From positions 391,611 to 455,610 of the forward strand of contig SSNU01000071.1 in the NCBI GenBank assembly GCA_012064415.1: 64,000 nt of DNA. Direction: 5' to 3'. Below the pieces are notes generated by a model, which saw only the letters and a program-made list of their open reading frames with translations, ran no database searches and was not told the origin of the DNA. The position numbers were made by a program, and so were the translations under genes. The first letter of the stretch is position 1. Each line of letters begins with the position of its first letter. Source of the stretch: Gyrodactylus bullatarudis. Its lineage: Eukaryota > Platyhelminthes > Monogenea > Gyrodactylidea > Gyrodactylidae. Of the stretch, positions 11,082-22,045 are shown in pieces.

Positions 11082-11583
11082 CCATCAGGGATAGTCGATG
11101 ACTCTCAAAAATTCAAAAAACTCAATATTTCACTGGAAATTGTGATTCTTTATTACTAACTGAATATATCTCATTCCATGTATTTCAAAAATGGGGTAGT
11201 TTTGAAGGTCAGAAATCGAATTGAAGATCGAAATTTTATGTATTTAAGAATAATTAAAAATATTACTACTTGTATCGAGCAATTTCAAGTTATTAGTGAG
11301 ACAAAATTTTAATAAAAATCATTTTTAGGTCAAAAAAGGCCAAACAGTAAAGTTTTAAAGCTCGATCATTGACAGTTTGGAATTAATTCAAAATAGGAAA
11401 GAAATTTTTTTGTTTTACTGAGCCAAATTATATCAAAATTTTATTGGCGTAATTTTAAACCGAAAAATATAGGAGATTCTAAGTTGATACCTTAAACGGT
11501 TACTCCTCTATACTGGTTTATTCGTCTAATCATAATTTAACATACTATCTGAAAGCTAATTGAACTCGAAGAAATCGTAGATT
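11082..11583. other. Intronic stretch without recognisable features
   Basis: AT-rich, no coding or repeat signal that I recognise. Confidence 0.35.
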
Positions 11584-12275
11584 TTAAACATTATTGTATT
11601 GATTCTTATAAAATTTGTTGATAAGGATCAACCAAATAGTATAAGAGATAGAATTGGTGTTAACTTGGGGTTTCTTATATCTTCTATTCGGTAATGCCAT
11701 ATCAAGAATTTTAAGAGCATCTTTTCGAATTTCTAGATTCTTTTCACCAAGCATTGTGAGGATAATAACTTCTGGATGAGCAAAATACGAATTCTTTGTC
11801 ATCTTAGCTAATGCTACTCTAGCAATTTGAGGATAAGGAAAATCCTTGATTCGCTGTAACATCTGGTAGCATCAGATATTGAAGGGTACAGCTTTGCTTG
11901 GATTTCAGGTAAACTCTCATTACAAATTCAGCATTTTTGGGAGAAAGGACTGCGACATGAGGCAATGTAAAATATTTTATTGAAGTATTCTTCAAGTGAT
12001 TTGCTACGAACTAGTATTTTTTTCCTTTTTTCCAAAAGCTCTTTGATTTTAGATTTGATTTTGTATTCGTTGACAACCGGAATTCGAAAACGTTCATATG
12101 GCTTTTTGATTTTAATTATCAGGTTTGTAATTGCGTGATTTTTTACTTGTGGAGAATGACTTCCACCAGTGTTATACAGCCAATCTCTATAAACGTCTCC
12201 ATTAGTTGCAAATTTAATTCCATCATAATCCAAAGGAAGTTGGATACGATTATTGATATCTTTAATGTTAGACAT
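11584..12275 (-). pseudogene. Dead gene of an uncharacterised multi-copy invertebrate protein type
   Basis: Two minus-strand frames form one broken gene. The first (12275-11928, 115 codons) starts at ATG 12275 and includes F-R-I-P-V-V-N-E-Y-K-I and I-A-S-C-R-S-P-F-S-Q-K-C, then stops at TGA (11930-11928). The same frame continues after the TGA as I-C-N-E-S-L-P-E-I-Q. Near 11860 the similarity shifts frame into the second part (11862-11584), with F-P-Y-P-Q-I-A-R-V-A-L-A-K-M and Y-F-A-H-P-E-V-I-I-L-T-M-L. The layout (an A-R-I-P-like word, a Cys-rich I-A-S-C-x-C ... C-x-C segment, then a Y-F-A-H-P-E-N-x-L-L-x-M-L-like box) resembles, from memory, uncharacterised proteins annotated as cc8L18.2-like, which are multi-copy in some invertebrates. 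That link is tentative. One stop plus one frameshift argue for a pseudogene. Function unknown. Confidence 0.5.
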
Positions 12276-15200
12276 GTTGAAATTTTGAAATAAAGTTACG
12301 TGTAAAACAAACTTGGGATAGTGAATCCTGTGTCATTGACCATGGATACTGCAAACCAACCTTAAACCCTCCCCCTTTTGTGCTCTAACCAATCAGAGGA
12401 TATTATTGTTCATCGAATATATTATAAATATCTAGCCGGTGTAATAGTCTGCGAGATCCGGTGAAATATAAGCTTTATTACTAAATATCCACTTGACTTC
12501 CAAATCCTCTAAATGAGTCTTTCATTTGAAACTAAAAATATCTTTGAAAAACCTCGCCGGTATTTCCCTAACAAACAAAAAATATGTATAATTCATAAAG
12601 ATCGCTATTAACCGGTGATAACCAAAATCAGATATTTTAAAAATATATAGAATGTATTTTTGAAAACCCATTTGCTGAGGCTGTAGATTTCAATATGCAA
12701 TCAAAAAATGCGAATTTTAACCTCTATTATCTTTTAAATAATAAGTCGGAATTCAGATTCTAAATTGTGTGATAAAAAAACAGTTTGGGAAATCAAGCCT
12801 GTTTACCACGTGGACGTTGAATAAAAGAAAGTAATTTAACATCTTTGAGTCCTATCCAAGCATATTCATTTGTTCTACTCATTTTTTAATTTCTAAATTC
12901 TTCTCGAATACAATTCCGAGTCTATTCTTACTTTCCGACTAGTCGATTAGGATAAGAGTCCATCTTAATTTTATCGAATCGAATATTTCCTAATCTATTC
13001 AAGAAGCAAAACGGGAAAGAGAAACTTAATCAGCAATGAAAATTTTATTTCATAATCCAGAGTTATCTTCCTTGTGATCAAATAGAAAGTGGAATTGATT
13101 TTAGTTAAGTGATTCTAGCACATGATTTTTCTTATTCAGAGTTTGCCTTTATTTCTTCCGTCGATATTTTGACTATAGTTGAAAATAATTACATCAGGGA
13201 TGATCTACTTTTGAGTAGAAAACTGATGTTCTTTTTAGGTTCTTAGTTAAGAAATACGCTTAGCTCTATATTTCGACAAACAGGTGTTGTACCAATTCAA
13301 AGAAAGTTGATTTTTTCAAAAAATCATTTTTTAGTTTTAAACGTTTTTTTCAGGGTTACCTCTAGAATTCAAATATACTATCGCCTGAACTCTATTCGCA
13401 AAAGCTTGAAAGTAGCCAATAACTTGTGAACTAAAAATAATTCGATTAAAATAACTGTGGATTCGTAATCAAAGTATTTAGTAAACTACTTGATAAAAAA
13501 AGATTAAATGCGAAAAATGGTGTTTCAATAGGGATTTCAAAGCCAGTAACTGCTTTGATAATTATTAGAAAAATGACTCTGATAAATATTAATCCAATAA
13601 AGATTAAATGAAGACACTGAAGAACCATATAAAAGATCTTTTTTCTAAATTGCCCTCAAAGGTACTGTATTTCTGAATAAAACGAAATGAAGAAATACTC
13701 ATCTTCTAATATAGTAAGAGGTTGTTGTATAATTTTCTTTTAATGATTTTGTTTGGTGAATTGATGAGAAACTAGACCAGAAAATAAAAACTCCTTATTA
13801 TCGTTAGAGAAAAGTTGGGAAACGAAATTCTCATGAGATCATGTTTTCATTAAAAACAAAACTGACAGCAAGTTTATCTTATGTTCCTTTATTTGAGTGA
13901 AATATAGATATTTATTTATTAAATTGTCAGAAAAAAGGCATTTCATTGAATAAATTACTCTGTGAAATACTCTTACAGAGCTAATATCAACTGATATATG
14001 TAAGGGTACTAGAACTTCCCCACCCGACCCCTTATTCCCTCATTTGATAATTATCATGCGTTCTGTGAATTGATAGATAAATGTCCTAACCTTAAAATGT
14101 ATATAATGCATGCCATATAATAATAATATCATTGTTTGAGAGAAAGAGTGTATATAATAAGCGCTGTATCAGGTCAGCACAAAAAATATCTCATATTAAT
14201 AATACACACTCATATTTCGTTCAAGTAATCATCTAAGTATATATATTCCCTTACAGAAAACAAGAATACAGTTGGATATCTGAGAACTCTTCTTCCCTCT
14301 TTGTTATGCCTATGAATTCCCAAATTTTGACAAGATGAATGGTAAACTTCTAGGGGTCAAAGGAAAAATTTTACTCATTCAGAAAAATACTTGACACTAT
14401 TTCTTACTCAAATTAAAAGACAGACGAATATCCACTTAAATACAAATGTTTTGTAGAATTAAGAACATGATATAACTAGTTCTAGAATTTCAAAAAAATG
14501 ATTTATTTTTTATTCTACTTTTGTTTAAGAATTAGAATTTGTATACCAATTCAAAATACCAATCCACTGCCAGATGACGAAAATTTGCATAAGACTTGTC
14601 ATAACAAACATTTAATCGAGTCTTATCAATTTTTCTGATTTTGTAATAATACCTTATTCACAACCCGAACTGAAAGACCGTGAATCTATCAGTTTAACAC
14701 AATTCCCTAATAAATCATTTAATAGAAATTTTCCATTATCACCAATTTACCACTGATTATTGAAAACTTTTGAAACAAAAAAATTTCTATTTTTTGACTT
14801 TAATAATTTCTTCATTTCTCCGAAAACGCGCAATGAATGAATGTTAAAATCAGTTGTTACCCTTATGTAGAATTATTAATGCCTAAAAGAGATCTTAATT
14901 TTAAAAACAACGTCTGTAAAGAAAATACGAATGAAGAATATATAATTTTCCCATTCAAGCCAGTAATATAGGAAGGAAAAACACCTATGGCGTTTTTTAA
15001 TGATGTTCATCAACGCAGTTACTTCTGGTTCTGATCACAAAAAAAGGATGAAATTATGTAGACATGAAACTCTCCCTTTCTGTATTCAATCTCATTGTTA
15101 ATTAAATGATTAGAAATTCATGTCTGATAAAGATTATTTAATCCAAAAAATATTCTATTAGAGATGATAGAGGAAATTAATATCCATCGCTCCCATGTAT

Positions 15201-16067
15201 GCAATATGTACACAATATCAATACAGTATATATTGTGTGTATTTATATTTGTACATAGGAAAAGAGAGATTATCAAAATTAATTCCTCAAATTTGATGAT
15301 GAAAAATAACATTAAAAGAGCTAAATAAAAGAAGAGATCAAAACAGACTTATTAATCACAACCAGTTATAACCATTGATGAGAAACTTGAAAACATGTTT
15401 AATTGATGTGAAGTGGGGAATCTGTGATTTTTTGGGGAATTAAGAAGCCTACTATTACCGTTTGAAGAAAAAATAATCTCATATTAACTGAATTCTTTAA
15501 GGAAAATCCCAATTTCATATCAATTAGCTTTACATAGTGTTTTTGTGTCAATTTTTCGGAATAAATTTGATTCAAAAAAAAGAAATTTATGCTTTGTAAT
15601 TAAAAAAAGATATCCTTTTAAATTATACACATTGTTCTTAAATGAGGTGGAGAAGTGGACATTTTCAAGACACTTTAGTGATTACACTGGAATTCCATCT
15701 CATCATGTGAGAATCTACACTATGCACGCAAGTTAAAAGTTTCTCCCAAAAATAATAAAAGAGATGTTTAGTTTGAAATTAAAAAAATGGGAAAAGATCC
15801 TTTTTTTCTAGGAGAATGAGGAAAAACTATAGGATCCGTAACACAGGAAGAGAAAGGTAAGAATTAGTATGACTACAAGAGTATAATTACATTCTCTCAG
15901 ATATCCCGTTTGTAATGTACATCTTAGTACATCTCGATTCGTAGAGAAAAGACAAGCTAGAAAAAAAGTAAAGGGATTATATTTTTCTAAGATGCAGAGA
16001 TGAGACAAAATCGATTGAGCGCATTCTCCCTTTTGCCAGAGAGGAAGAAATGAAAGATCATCATCAC
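12276..16067. other. Intronic stretch, no gene recognised
   Basis: Just right of the dead gene's ATG there is a GC-richer patch with ACCAATCAG (12388-12396) and an AT-rich TATA-like word (12419-12431), perhaps a relic of its promoter. The remainder is AT-rich without recognised motifs. Small ATG frames at 13446-13628, 15118-15312 and 15808-16008 (minus) and 15545-15736 (plus) have no family features. Confidence 0.35.
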
Positions 16068-16228
16068 TCTGGCCAGTTGCATAAAATTCTATATCATCGT
16101 TTTATATCATCATCACAAAAAGAGACATAATGTTTAGAGGTAGGATATAATTTAACTTGGGCCAGAATCTAATCCAGTTCCTTCCACAAGATTCTAATGG
16201 TGTAAAGAGTAGAAAATTGGACTAAAAT
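16068..16228. repeat. Conserved block shared with 37.1 kb and 46.5 kb (possible coding relic)
   Basis: From CTCTGGCCAGTTGCAT to AGAGTAGAAAATTGGAC this block matches 37038-37175 closely; its core GAATCTAATCCAGTTCCTTCCA also occurs at 46554-46575. On the minus strand it reads P-L-E-S-C-G-R-N-W-I-R-F-W-P-K-L-N at both 16 and 37 kb. The two differences I see in that stretch (TCT/TCC, AAG/AAA) are silent, which hints at former coding use. The frame is then lost here (deletions, A-T-rich insertion). Family not identified. Confidence 0.45.
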
Positions 16229-16560
16229 TTCCAAAATTACTAGTATTTTAATATTATCCCACCGAATTTTGCTTCAAAATACTTATGTAATTAAAAAAAT
16301 AAGCGAAAATTTTCAAATAAAAAACGTTTTTAATGTTTTATTTTTATAATTTAACTTTATTTCTTACAAAAAGTGCAAAAATGTTTTTTTAATAGTTATT
16401 GTATTTTCCATGAATATTACAATTTTGATCGGTCAAAAAACGTTTTAAATTTGGAAATTTTCACAATTTTGATAATCTCATTCCAGAAGCATGGAAAGGT
16501 ATTTTGAAGCGAAATTTGGAGGGAAATTATTAAAATACTTGAAGAAATAAATTATCATAT
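16229..16560. repeat. Foldback family D, copy D1
   Basis: About 330-bp palindromic repeat. The left arm TAGTATTTTAATATTATCCC and GCTTCAAAATAC returns in inverse complement as GTATTTTGAAGC and AAATTATTAAAATACTT on the right; a second arm segment uses AAAACGTTTTT. It directly follows the conserved block 16068-16228. Related copies are at 37272-37600, 23595-23715 (right half only) and 36715-36800 (left half). Non-coding, probable MITE; ends approximate. Confidence 0.6.
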
Positions 16561-17479
16561 TAACAGAGAAAAAAATTTTCTTTATTTTTATTTCGTAAAT
16601 ATTTTATTCCCCACCAAATGTCCTGCTATTTTTTCAATATTTCATAGAATAATAATAATAATCAAACAATGATGAACCGAAAATTCATAAAGTTCACTTG
16701 TAGGTCAAAATATCCTACACTGTTGCATAACTTTTAAGATCAAGTAAATTTGTAATGATTAAAATTGAATTTACTACCAATTTTTATCCCATTAAATAGA
16801 ATCAGAGAATTTAGTAAGGAACAGACAAGTATTTTTAAAATTGAAAAAAAACTTTAATCTATAACTAATTGAAATTCTTGATGTTTTATATGAAGTAAAA
16901 GGGTAACTCATAATTAGCTTTATTTTCTAATTTACCAAACATGGACCAAACATGAAAAATTAATAAATATGATTAATCATATGAAAAATCAAAATTATTT
17001 CAAAAGTATCTTACAACAATAATTCTGGTGAATCAATAAGAAATTTTTCTCGACTATCGATCATGAATTTTGTAAGTTTTTGACTGAAAACGAACTCTAT
17101 CATTAAAAATAATTAGGCATAATTGGGTAACGTTGCAATTATACTTCAAGAAAACCAGTATGCATACAATGATCAATGTAAAAAGTTTGTAATTTTTGAA
17201 GAGAAGAATTGCTTGTTACATGTTGAAAAAGTAATGAAATTTCTTTCAAGTGAAGATCAAAAGATTTTCCCTACCTGGAAAAATACAAATTCCAAGTATC
17301 GGGAAAGCGTTTGTTCTTATTATATTCCAACATGTTATTTTTCAAACTCTCTGAGAATTTTTTAAAAAACTTAATTTTTTTCTCCGACCTGCTGCCGCAA
17401 AATTTGAGTATTTTGTCTAATGCTGATCCTAAATATTAGAATATACTTGCTTCAAATCTATAAAAACAACAAACAGTTT
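16561..17479. other. Intronic stretch; one unassigned frame
   Basis: Contains a plus-strand frame at 17123-17365 (80 codons) with a more balanced composition than its surroundings (H-V-E-K-V-M-K-F-L-S-S-E-D-Q-K-I-F-P-T-W). I recognise no family and see no splice context; it may be chance or a fragment of a decayed mobile gene. Confidence 0.3.
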
Positions 17480-17645
17480 ACGCTCAAAGATTGAACTAGT
17501 TGAAATTTGACACATTTCTAAGGTTGAAAATGGCCAACTCTTGTTAGATTTTTCAACTTATCGGCTTATTTTATTGTGAAATATGAAAAGTTCTCGTCTT
17601 CCTGACTATCCGGGGAAAAGTCTTGAGATTCTTGAGATATTGTGT
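17480..17645. repeat. Foldback family B fragment, copy B2
   Basis: Diverged fragment: GATTTTTCAACTTATCGGCTTATTTTATTGTGAAATATGAAAAG and CCTGACTATCCGGGGAAAAG match the right half of B1 and B3 in order (the halves contain 'TTATTTCATTATGGAA' and 'CTGACTTTCCGGA'). Boundaries approximate. Confidence 0.45.
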
Positions 17646-18329
17646 AATGTTCTTAGGGCTATCTCTTATTTCCCATCGACTCTTGGAATCGTGTTATCGA
17701 TGAGTAATAAAACTCAGTAACTTGAGTAATTATATGAGTTAGCCTAAATTAAAATTTCTTCCCAAATTTTCTTTAAAACATATACTATAAATATTTGCAT
17801 CGCCCATTCTTCTATAGTGTTTAGTGTTTAGATCGAATTCAAAAATTAATGCATGGTCGAGCACTCAAAGAGACATAGAAAGAATGCCGCTTTTACTTCA
17901 AACGAAAAAAAAGAAATAAATACAAAAGCGATAATTTTCAAAATTATTTCTCGTTATCTCCACCAATTTCCATCTCTCAATGACTCATTTCCAGGGGATA
18001 AAGAGAAAAAGGGTGATGTGGGATCAGAAATTTCATTTTTCATTCTATCCAACCTTGGCTAAAATTTTCGCATTGGAAAATATGACGTTTAATGATTTAT
18101 CTTTCAAAGTTTTTATCTATTGTACACTATAGAATGCGTATTGTTGCTCCACTAATATTACCAGTAATGAAGAAATTGTTATATTTGGAGACAGTAGAGA
18201 TAATAGGAGATGACTATCGTAAAAAAAACAAGTTAAGCTTGCTTATTCATTCAAGAATAAAAGATATCCCATCATAACTATAGTCTGAACATTCAAATGA
18301 GTTACGGAGAAATGAAGTTCTATTCTATA

Positions 18330-18765
18330 TTAACAAAAGAAGCTATTCATCATATATAAATTCTCTGATTCTTCGATCAGAATCGAAAGGTCTTACAATC
18401 TAAGAAATGTGTCTTATGAAAGTAACTACTTACTCTCCACCTGTAATAAAGACAACGATAAATATGAGTTATCTATATTCGATCTAAAATCGACTACACC
18501 AACTATATCCTGATCTTCATTAAGTAGAAACTACCAAGTGCTATTCGATTAAACTTTTCAGATTTACCTCCAACACTAGCCCATCGAAGATGTTCTACTC
18601 CCAGAGCCAATTCGATTGCAATCAAAAACTCTTTCAAGACTATGTTTCATCGATATAATTATAAACCATCAAAAGATTTACTATTTATTTGTATTCTCCA
18701 TTAGTATTTTGTTTAAATTTTTTATTTTTCAATATAGATTTTATTCTAACAAAAAATAATTGAAT
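18330..18765 (+). mobile_element. LINE copy L2, 3' fragment
   Basis: Decayed copy of the same LINE as L1. Translated pieces align with it: S-Y-N-L-R-N-V-S-Y-E-S-N-Y-L-L-S corresponds to N-Y-Y-L-R-N-S-K-Y-D-P-N-C-L-L-S in L1, and K-I-D-Y-T-N to K-I-D-Y-S-K. Further on, after frameshifts, R-C-S-T-P-R-A-N-S-I-A-I-K-N-S-F-K-T-M-F is the conserved C-terminal end of such proteins, which L1 has lost. The 3' end TTTTCAATATAGATTTTATTCTAACAAAAAATA (18728-18761) matches that of L1. Several stops and frameshifts; non-functional. The unrelated small frame at 17853-18062 to its left is not part of it. Confidence 0.72.
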
Positions 18766-20129
18766 TTCAAGTTTGACTGATTCTTTGATTTCTTCTTCTT
18801 ACATAAAAGGGAATCTGGTATGGTTTCAAACTTGTGATAAATCAGTTTCAACTGGGAAAAAAAATTTGATTAACCAAATAATTTTTATGTGAACGCTTGA
18901 GGTTATTTTTGAAAAACAGCTGTTGAACGAGTATTTTCGGAGGAAAAAACAAGATGGTTAACATAACCGCGAACACATTGGATTTAATTTCATAGAAATT
19001 TTTTTTCTATTCAAATAAGCAGAATTATCAAATCTTTCATCAACACCGAGTAATCAAAATGACAAGAAAAATTCCGCTTCGTCAGTTTTCTTATCACGGT
19101 TTTGATCAAGGTACCTCATGTTAAATCAAAGCCAATTTTCACACAAATCATTATGACATGCGTGTCATTTTTCGGTAGAATTTCATCTCAAGTACAAGTT
19201 AGAATTTAAAATAAACATGAAATAAAACCTATCAATGATCTCAAAATAAATACGAGAACGAGGAACAAATTTGCCAATATTCTAAATGATATAGGATCCA
19301 TTTACTTTCAAGATTGAGAAGATAAAGATAATCTTTTTCAAAAAAAGTACAACACAGCCAAATAGAGAGACAGAAAAGGGCCCCTATATTATCCTTCACA
19401 AGGAGTCTGAGATAGACGAAATACTCTATATAATCTTGAGGGATAGAGGACTGGGAAATGTCTACTGAGATGTTGAAAGAGAGTGAGAGCATGAGATTAT
19501 TGATTTTTCCCTCCTATATAGAATACATAGAGGGAAAAGTTTGTTCAAAAAAATTAAAATTCTTTCAATGATGAAGATGTGGGGATAACTACTAGTTATT
19601 TTTCTCGCCATTGTTCAAGCTTCCATCTCTTTTTCCCTTCTTTTTCTTGTCTAACGATGAAATCTCTTCCTATTTTTTTCCCCATTCTCTTCTCCCTTTT
19701 CAAAAGTAAAATTATATAAAGATGAAATTATATTCTTCTAAAAATAAAACTAAAATCTTCATTGTGTACAGTGTATAGTACAGTACTCAGATGATCTATC
19801 AAGACATCCGAATGTTTTTTCTTGTGTACATCTGATGCCCTAGCAAAAATCAGTATTCACTATTCAAAATATAAGAGAGAAATTATATAGATTATAGACA
19901 TTTTAAAAACAAGGTGGAGGAGTAGAAAGAGGATGAAACATCAACTAAATCTATGATTGAATAAATCGCCAATGGGAATAAATTTCGATTTTTTCCTAGA
20001 TTGAATCTACTCGTTTCGTCCAAGTCTTGTAATTACATAATATAGCATAATTTGGCAATGAAAAGGTTCTCTTCTTTTAATAATAAAAATATAAAACAGT
20101 ATAAAATATGTTAAATAATTTTCATCTGG
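18766..20129. other. Intronic stretch, nothing recognised
   Basis: AT-rich. The minus-strand frame at 19241-19492 has no family motif. Polypyrimidine-rich sequence at 19620-19700 without other signal. Confidence 0.35.
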
Positions 20130-20306
20130 TCGGCGAAATATTTATAATTAGATATTGAATATGAAAATCTAGTGTCTGCAAGCAGAACGAAAATCATCCG
20201 GTTAATGAAGATATGAGTAAAGTAAAGACTTAGTGTAGTCCAATTTAGATCTAATGTGAGAAATGACTAATTTAAGATTAGTCAAGTCCTCACAGTCAGG
20301 CAATTC

Positions 20307-20702
20307 ATACAGTCAATAACCAAGAGAGAAACAAGAATAGTGGAATGACAAATCAGACGTAGCTTCTCAAAAATAGTGGAATGATATGGTGTATTCGAAG
20401 GTATATAAGGCAATTTCATACCCTCACACACATCCATGTGTTTGACTCAGAATCTTAACATTGAAGTATAGGGAGGGTAATTATGATTAAGTCGTATGCA
20501 ATGAAACCAGTAATTAGCAATTGAAGTTAATTTTTTAACATTACACAACAGAAAACAAGAGAGTTTACATGTTTTTCAAGGTTTATGATATGAGTCATAT
20601 CTTATTTTTCATTATTTTGTGTAAAATTGATAGAGTACTTTTTTTCCATCTTGGATCAACTGGTCAGGATGAAAAAATTTTCTTCTTGATCTGATCTAAT
20701 TT
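20307..20702. repeat. Left arm of the 1.07-kb palindrome
   Basis: 396 bp, exact inverted complement of 20984-21379, including runs such as the seven-T tract at 20639-20645 matched by seven A. The pairing ends at CTAATTT|C (20702/20703). Confidence 0.93.
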
Positions 20703-21376
20703 CGAAGAGAAATTTTGTGTTGTCACTCTAAAACAAAAATTATATTTGTGTAAAATCTATTCTGGAAAAATTTCTCCCCTTCGATTTAACGTTAATTTTT
20801 GTTGCAAACGAATAAAGGATATCTTGAAAGCAGCAACAGATGAAAATCAATTTTGGAAGAAAAAATTATTTTTGATCAGGATCGGATCTCAAAACGTTGA
20901 TCACAAACGGGGTTTCTTTAGTTTTCTCAGAGAGTTTAATCAACGAAATAAAAATCGACCCTTACTCATGTCATCGACCGAGAAAATTAGATCAGATCAA
21001 GAAGAAAATTTTTTCATCCTGACCAGTTGATCCAAGATGGAAAAAAAGTACTCTATCAATTTTACACAAAATAATGAAAAATAAGATATGACTCATATCA
21101 TAAACCTTGAAAAACATGTAAACTCTCTTGTTTTCTGTTGTGTAATGTTAAAAAATTAACTTCAATTGCTAATTACTGGTTTCATTGCATACGACTTAAT
21201 CATAATTACCCTCCCTATACTTCAATGTTAAGATTCTGAGTCAAACACATGGATGTGTGTGAGGGTATGAAATTGCCTTATATACCTTCGAATACACCAT
21301 ATCATTCCACTATTTTTGAGAAGCTACGTCTGATTTGTCATTCCACTATTCTTGTTTCTCTCTTGGTTATTGACTG
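20310..21376. mobile_element. 1.07-kb palindromic MITE (Tc1/mariner type) inside LINE L3
   Basis: Two perfect inverted arms of 396 bp (20307-20702 and 20984-21379, counting the TA flanks and one chance base pair) around a 281-bp spacer. I found no mismatch. With TA at 20308-20309 and 21377-21378 the element itself begins CAGTCAATAACC and ends in its complement, as expected for Tc1/mariner-type ends (TA|CAGT). Removing it and one TA restores the reading frame of the host LINE. No transposase signature is present in arms or spacer, so it is non-autonomous. The plus-strand frame 20746-21030 (94 codons) spans the spacer and part of an arm; its composition (K, N, F, R) has no domain and I do not call it a gene. 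Arm perfection suggests recent origin. Confidence 0.93.
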
Positions 21377-21379
21377 TAT
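20984..21379. repeat. Right arm of the 1.07-kb palindrome
   Basis: 396 bp, exact inverted complement of 20307-20702. The outermost base pair (20307/21379) lies outside the TA duplication and is fortuitous. Confidence 0.93.
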
Positions 21380-22045
21380 TTTAATTTAATAGTATTGATG
21401 ATAAGTAATTACATTCATATTTAGAATTCCTGAGGTTATAATTATTCTCTGAATCCTATTAGGACTCATAATTTTTTTAAATTTTAAATGCAAATCTACG
21501 ATCCCAGAGAGGGTTTAATCCTGAGATCGAGATAAGCGCATTGTACAAGTCCAAATGAGGATAAAGGGAAGGTAGAAATCTGTATTGCACCCGCTCAATA
21601 ATTGGAGATTGAGCGTTATTCAAATTAGGTTTAACAGGGAAAATGTAGCCAAAAAAAGGAAATACCAATGACTTGTAAGCTTTTAGTCTTACGTCACTGG
21701 ATTTAGAGAGTTTTCTTGTAGAATATAATACTAGTATTAATTCTAGGGATATTAATAAGAGGATTTAATTTTAAATTAGATGATATACTGAAACCTAGAT
21801 CCAAAGTTAAGGAGACAATTTCTCTAGGAAGTAAAAGCGATTCCATGAGAGTTGCAGGAAGACCAGATGGGAGCATAATTTAGCATTTATCTCTATTGAT
21901 ATAAAGCCTCAGGGCCTCAAGAGAATCTTTAAGAAGCGAGAAGTTATGATTTATTTTTATAATGTCCAAAGCATTATTTATTCTAAAGACGAATTTTAGA
22001 TCGTCAGCATATTTTAAGAGGATATTCAAAGAAATGATTGGATTT

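Larger units (their letters stand above)
20130..22045 (-). mobile_element. LINE copy L3, interrupted by a palindromic MITE
   Basis: Minus-strand non-LTR retrotransposon fragment that includes part of the reverse transcriptase. The catalytic box K-Y-A-D-D-L-K-F is at 22000-22014 and is followed by the D-K-C of the next palm motif. A TAA stop follows at once, then D-L-G-F, then (after a frameshift) V-R-L-K-A-Y-K-S-L-V-F-P, the I-E-R-V-Q-Y-R-F-L and G-L-N-P-L-W-D-R-R boxes, and Y-N-L-R-N-S-K-Y-E-C-N-Y-L. The sequence is cut at 21378 by the MITE and resumes at 20309 with Y-E-L-P-D-C-E-D-L-T-N, exactly where L1 has Y-D-L-S-D-C-E-D-L-T-N. It ends H-I-R-S-K-L-D-Y-T-K-S-L-L-Y-S-Y-L-H-stop. The 63-codon ATG frame at 21668-21477 is a piece of it. 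The 5' end is truncated at about 22.04 kb. Confidence 0.82.

Noticed and set aside
11928..11930. In-frame TGA after Q-K-C as selenocysteine or programmed readthrough
   Set aside because: A second defect (frameshift near 11860) follows and no selenocysteine-insertion hairpin was recognised; a pseudogene explains both.
12387..12431. CCAAT plus TATA-like words as promoter of the dead gene
   Set aside because: Relative to minus-strand transcription the TATA-like word lies upstream of the CCAAT word, not the usual order, and such AT words are common here.
20746..21030. 94-codon frame in the palindrome as a transposase
   Set aside because: No DDE motif, no helix-turn-helix, and a third of it is inverted-repeat arm.
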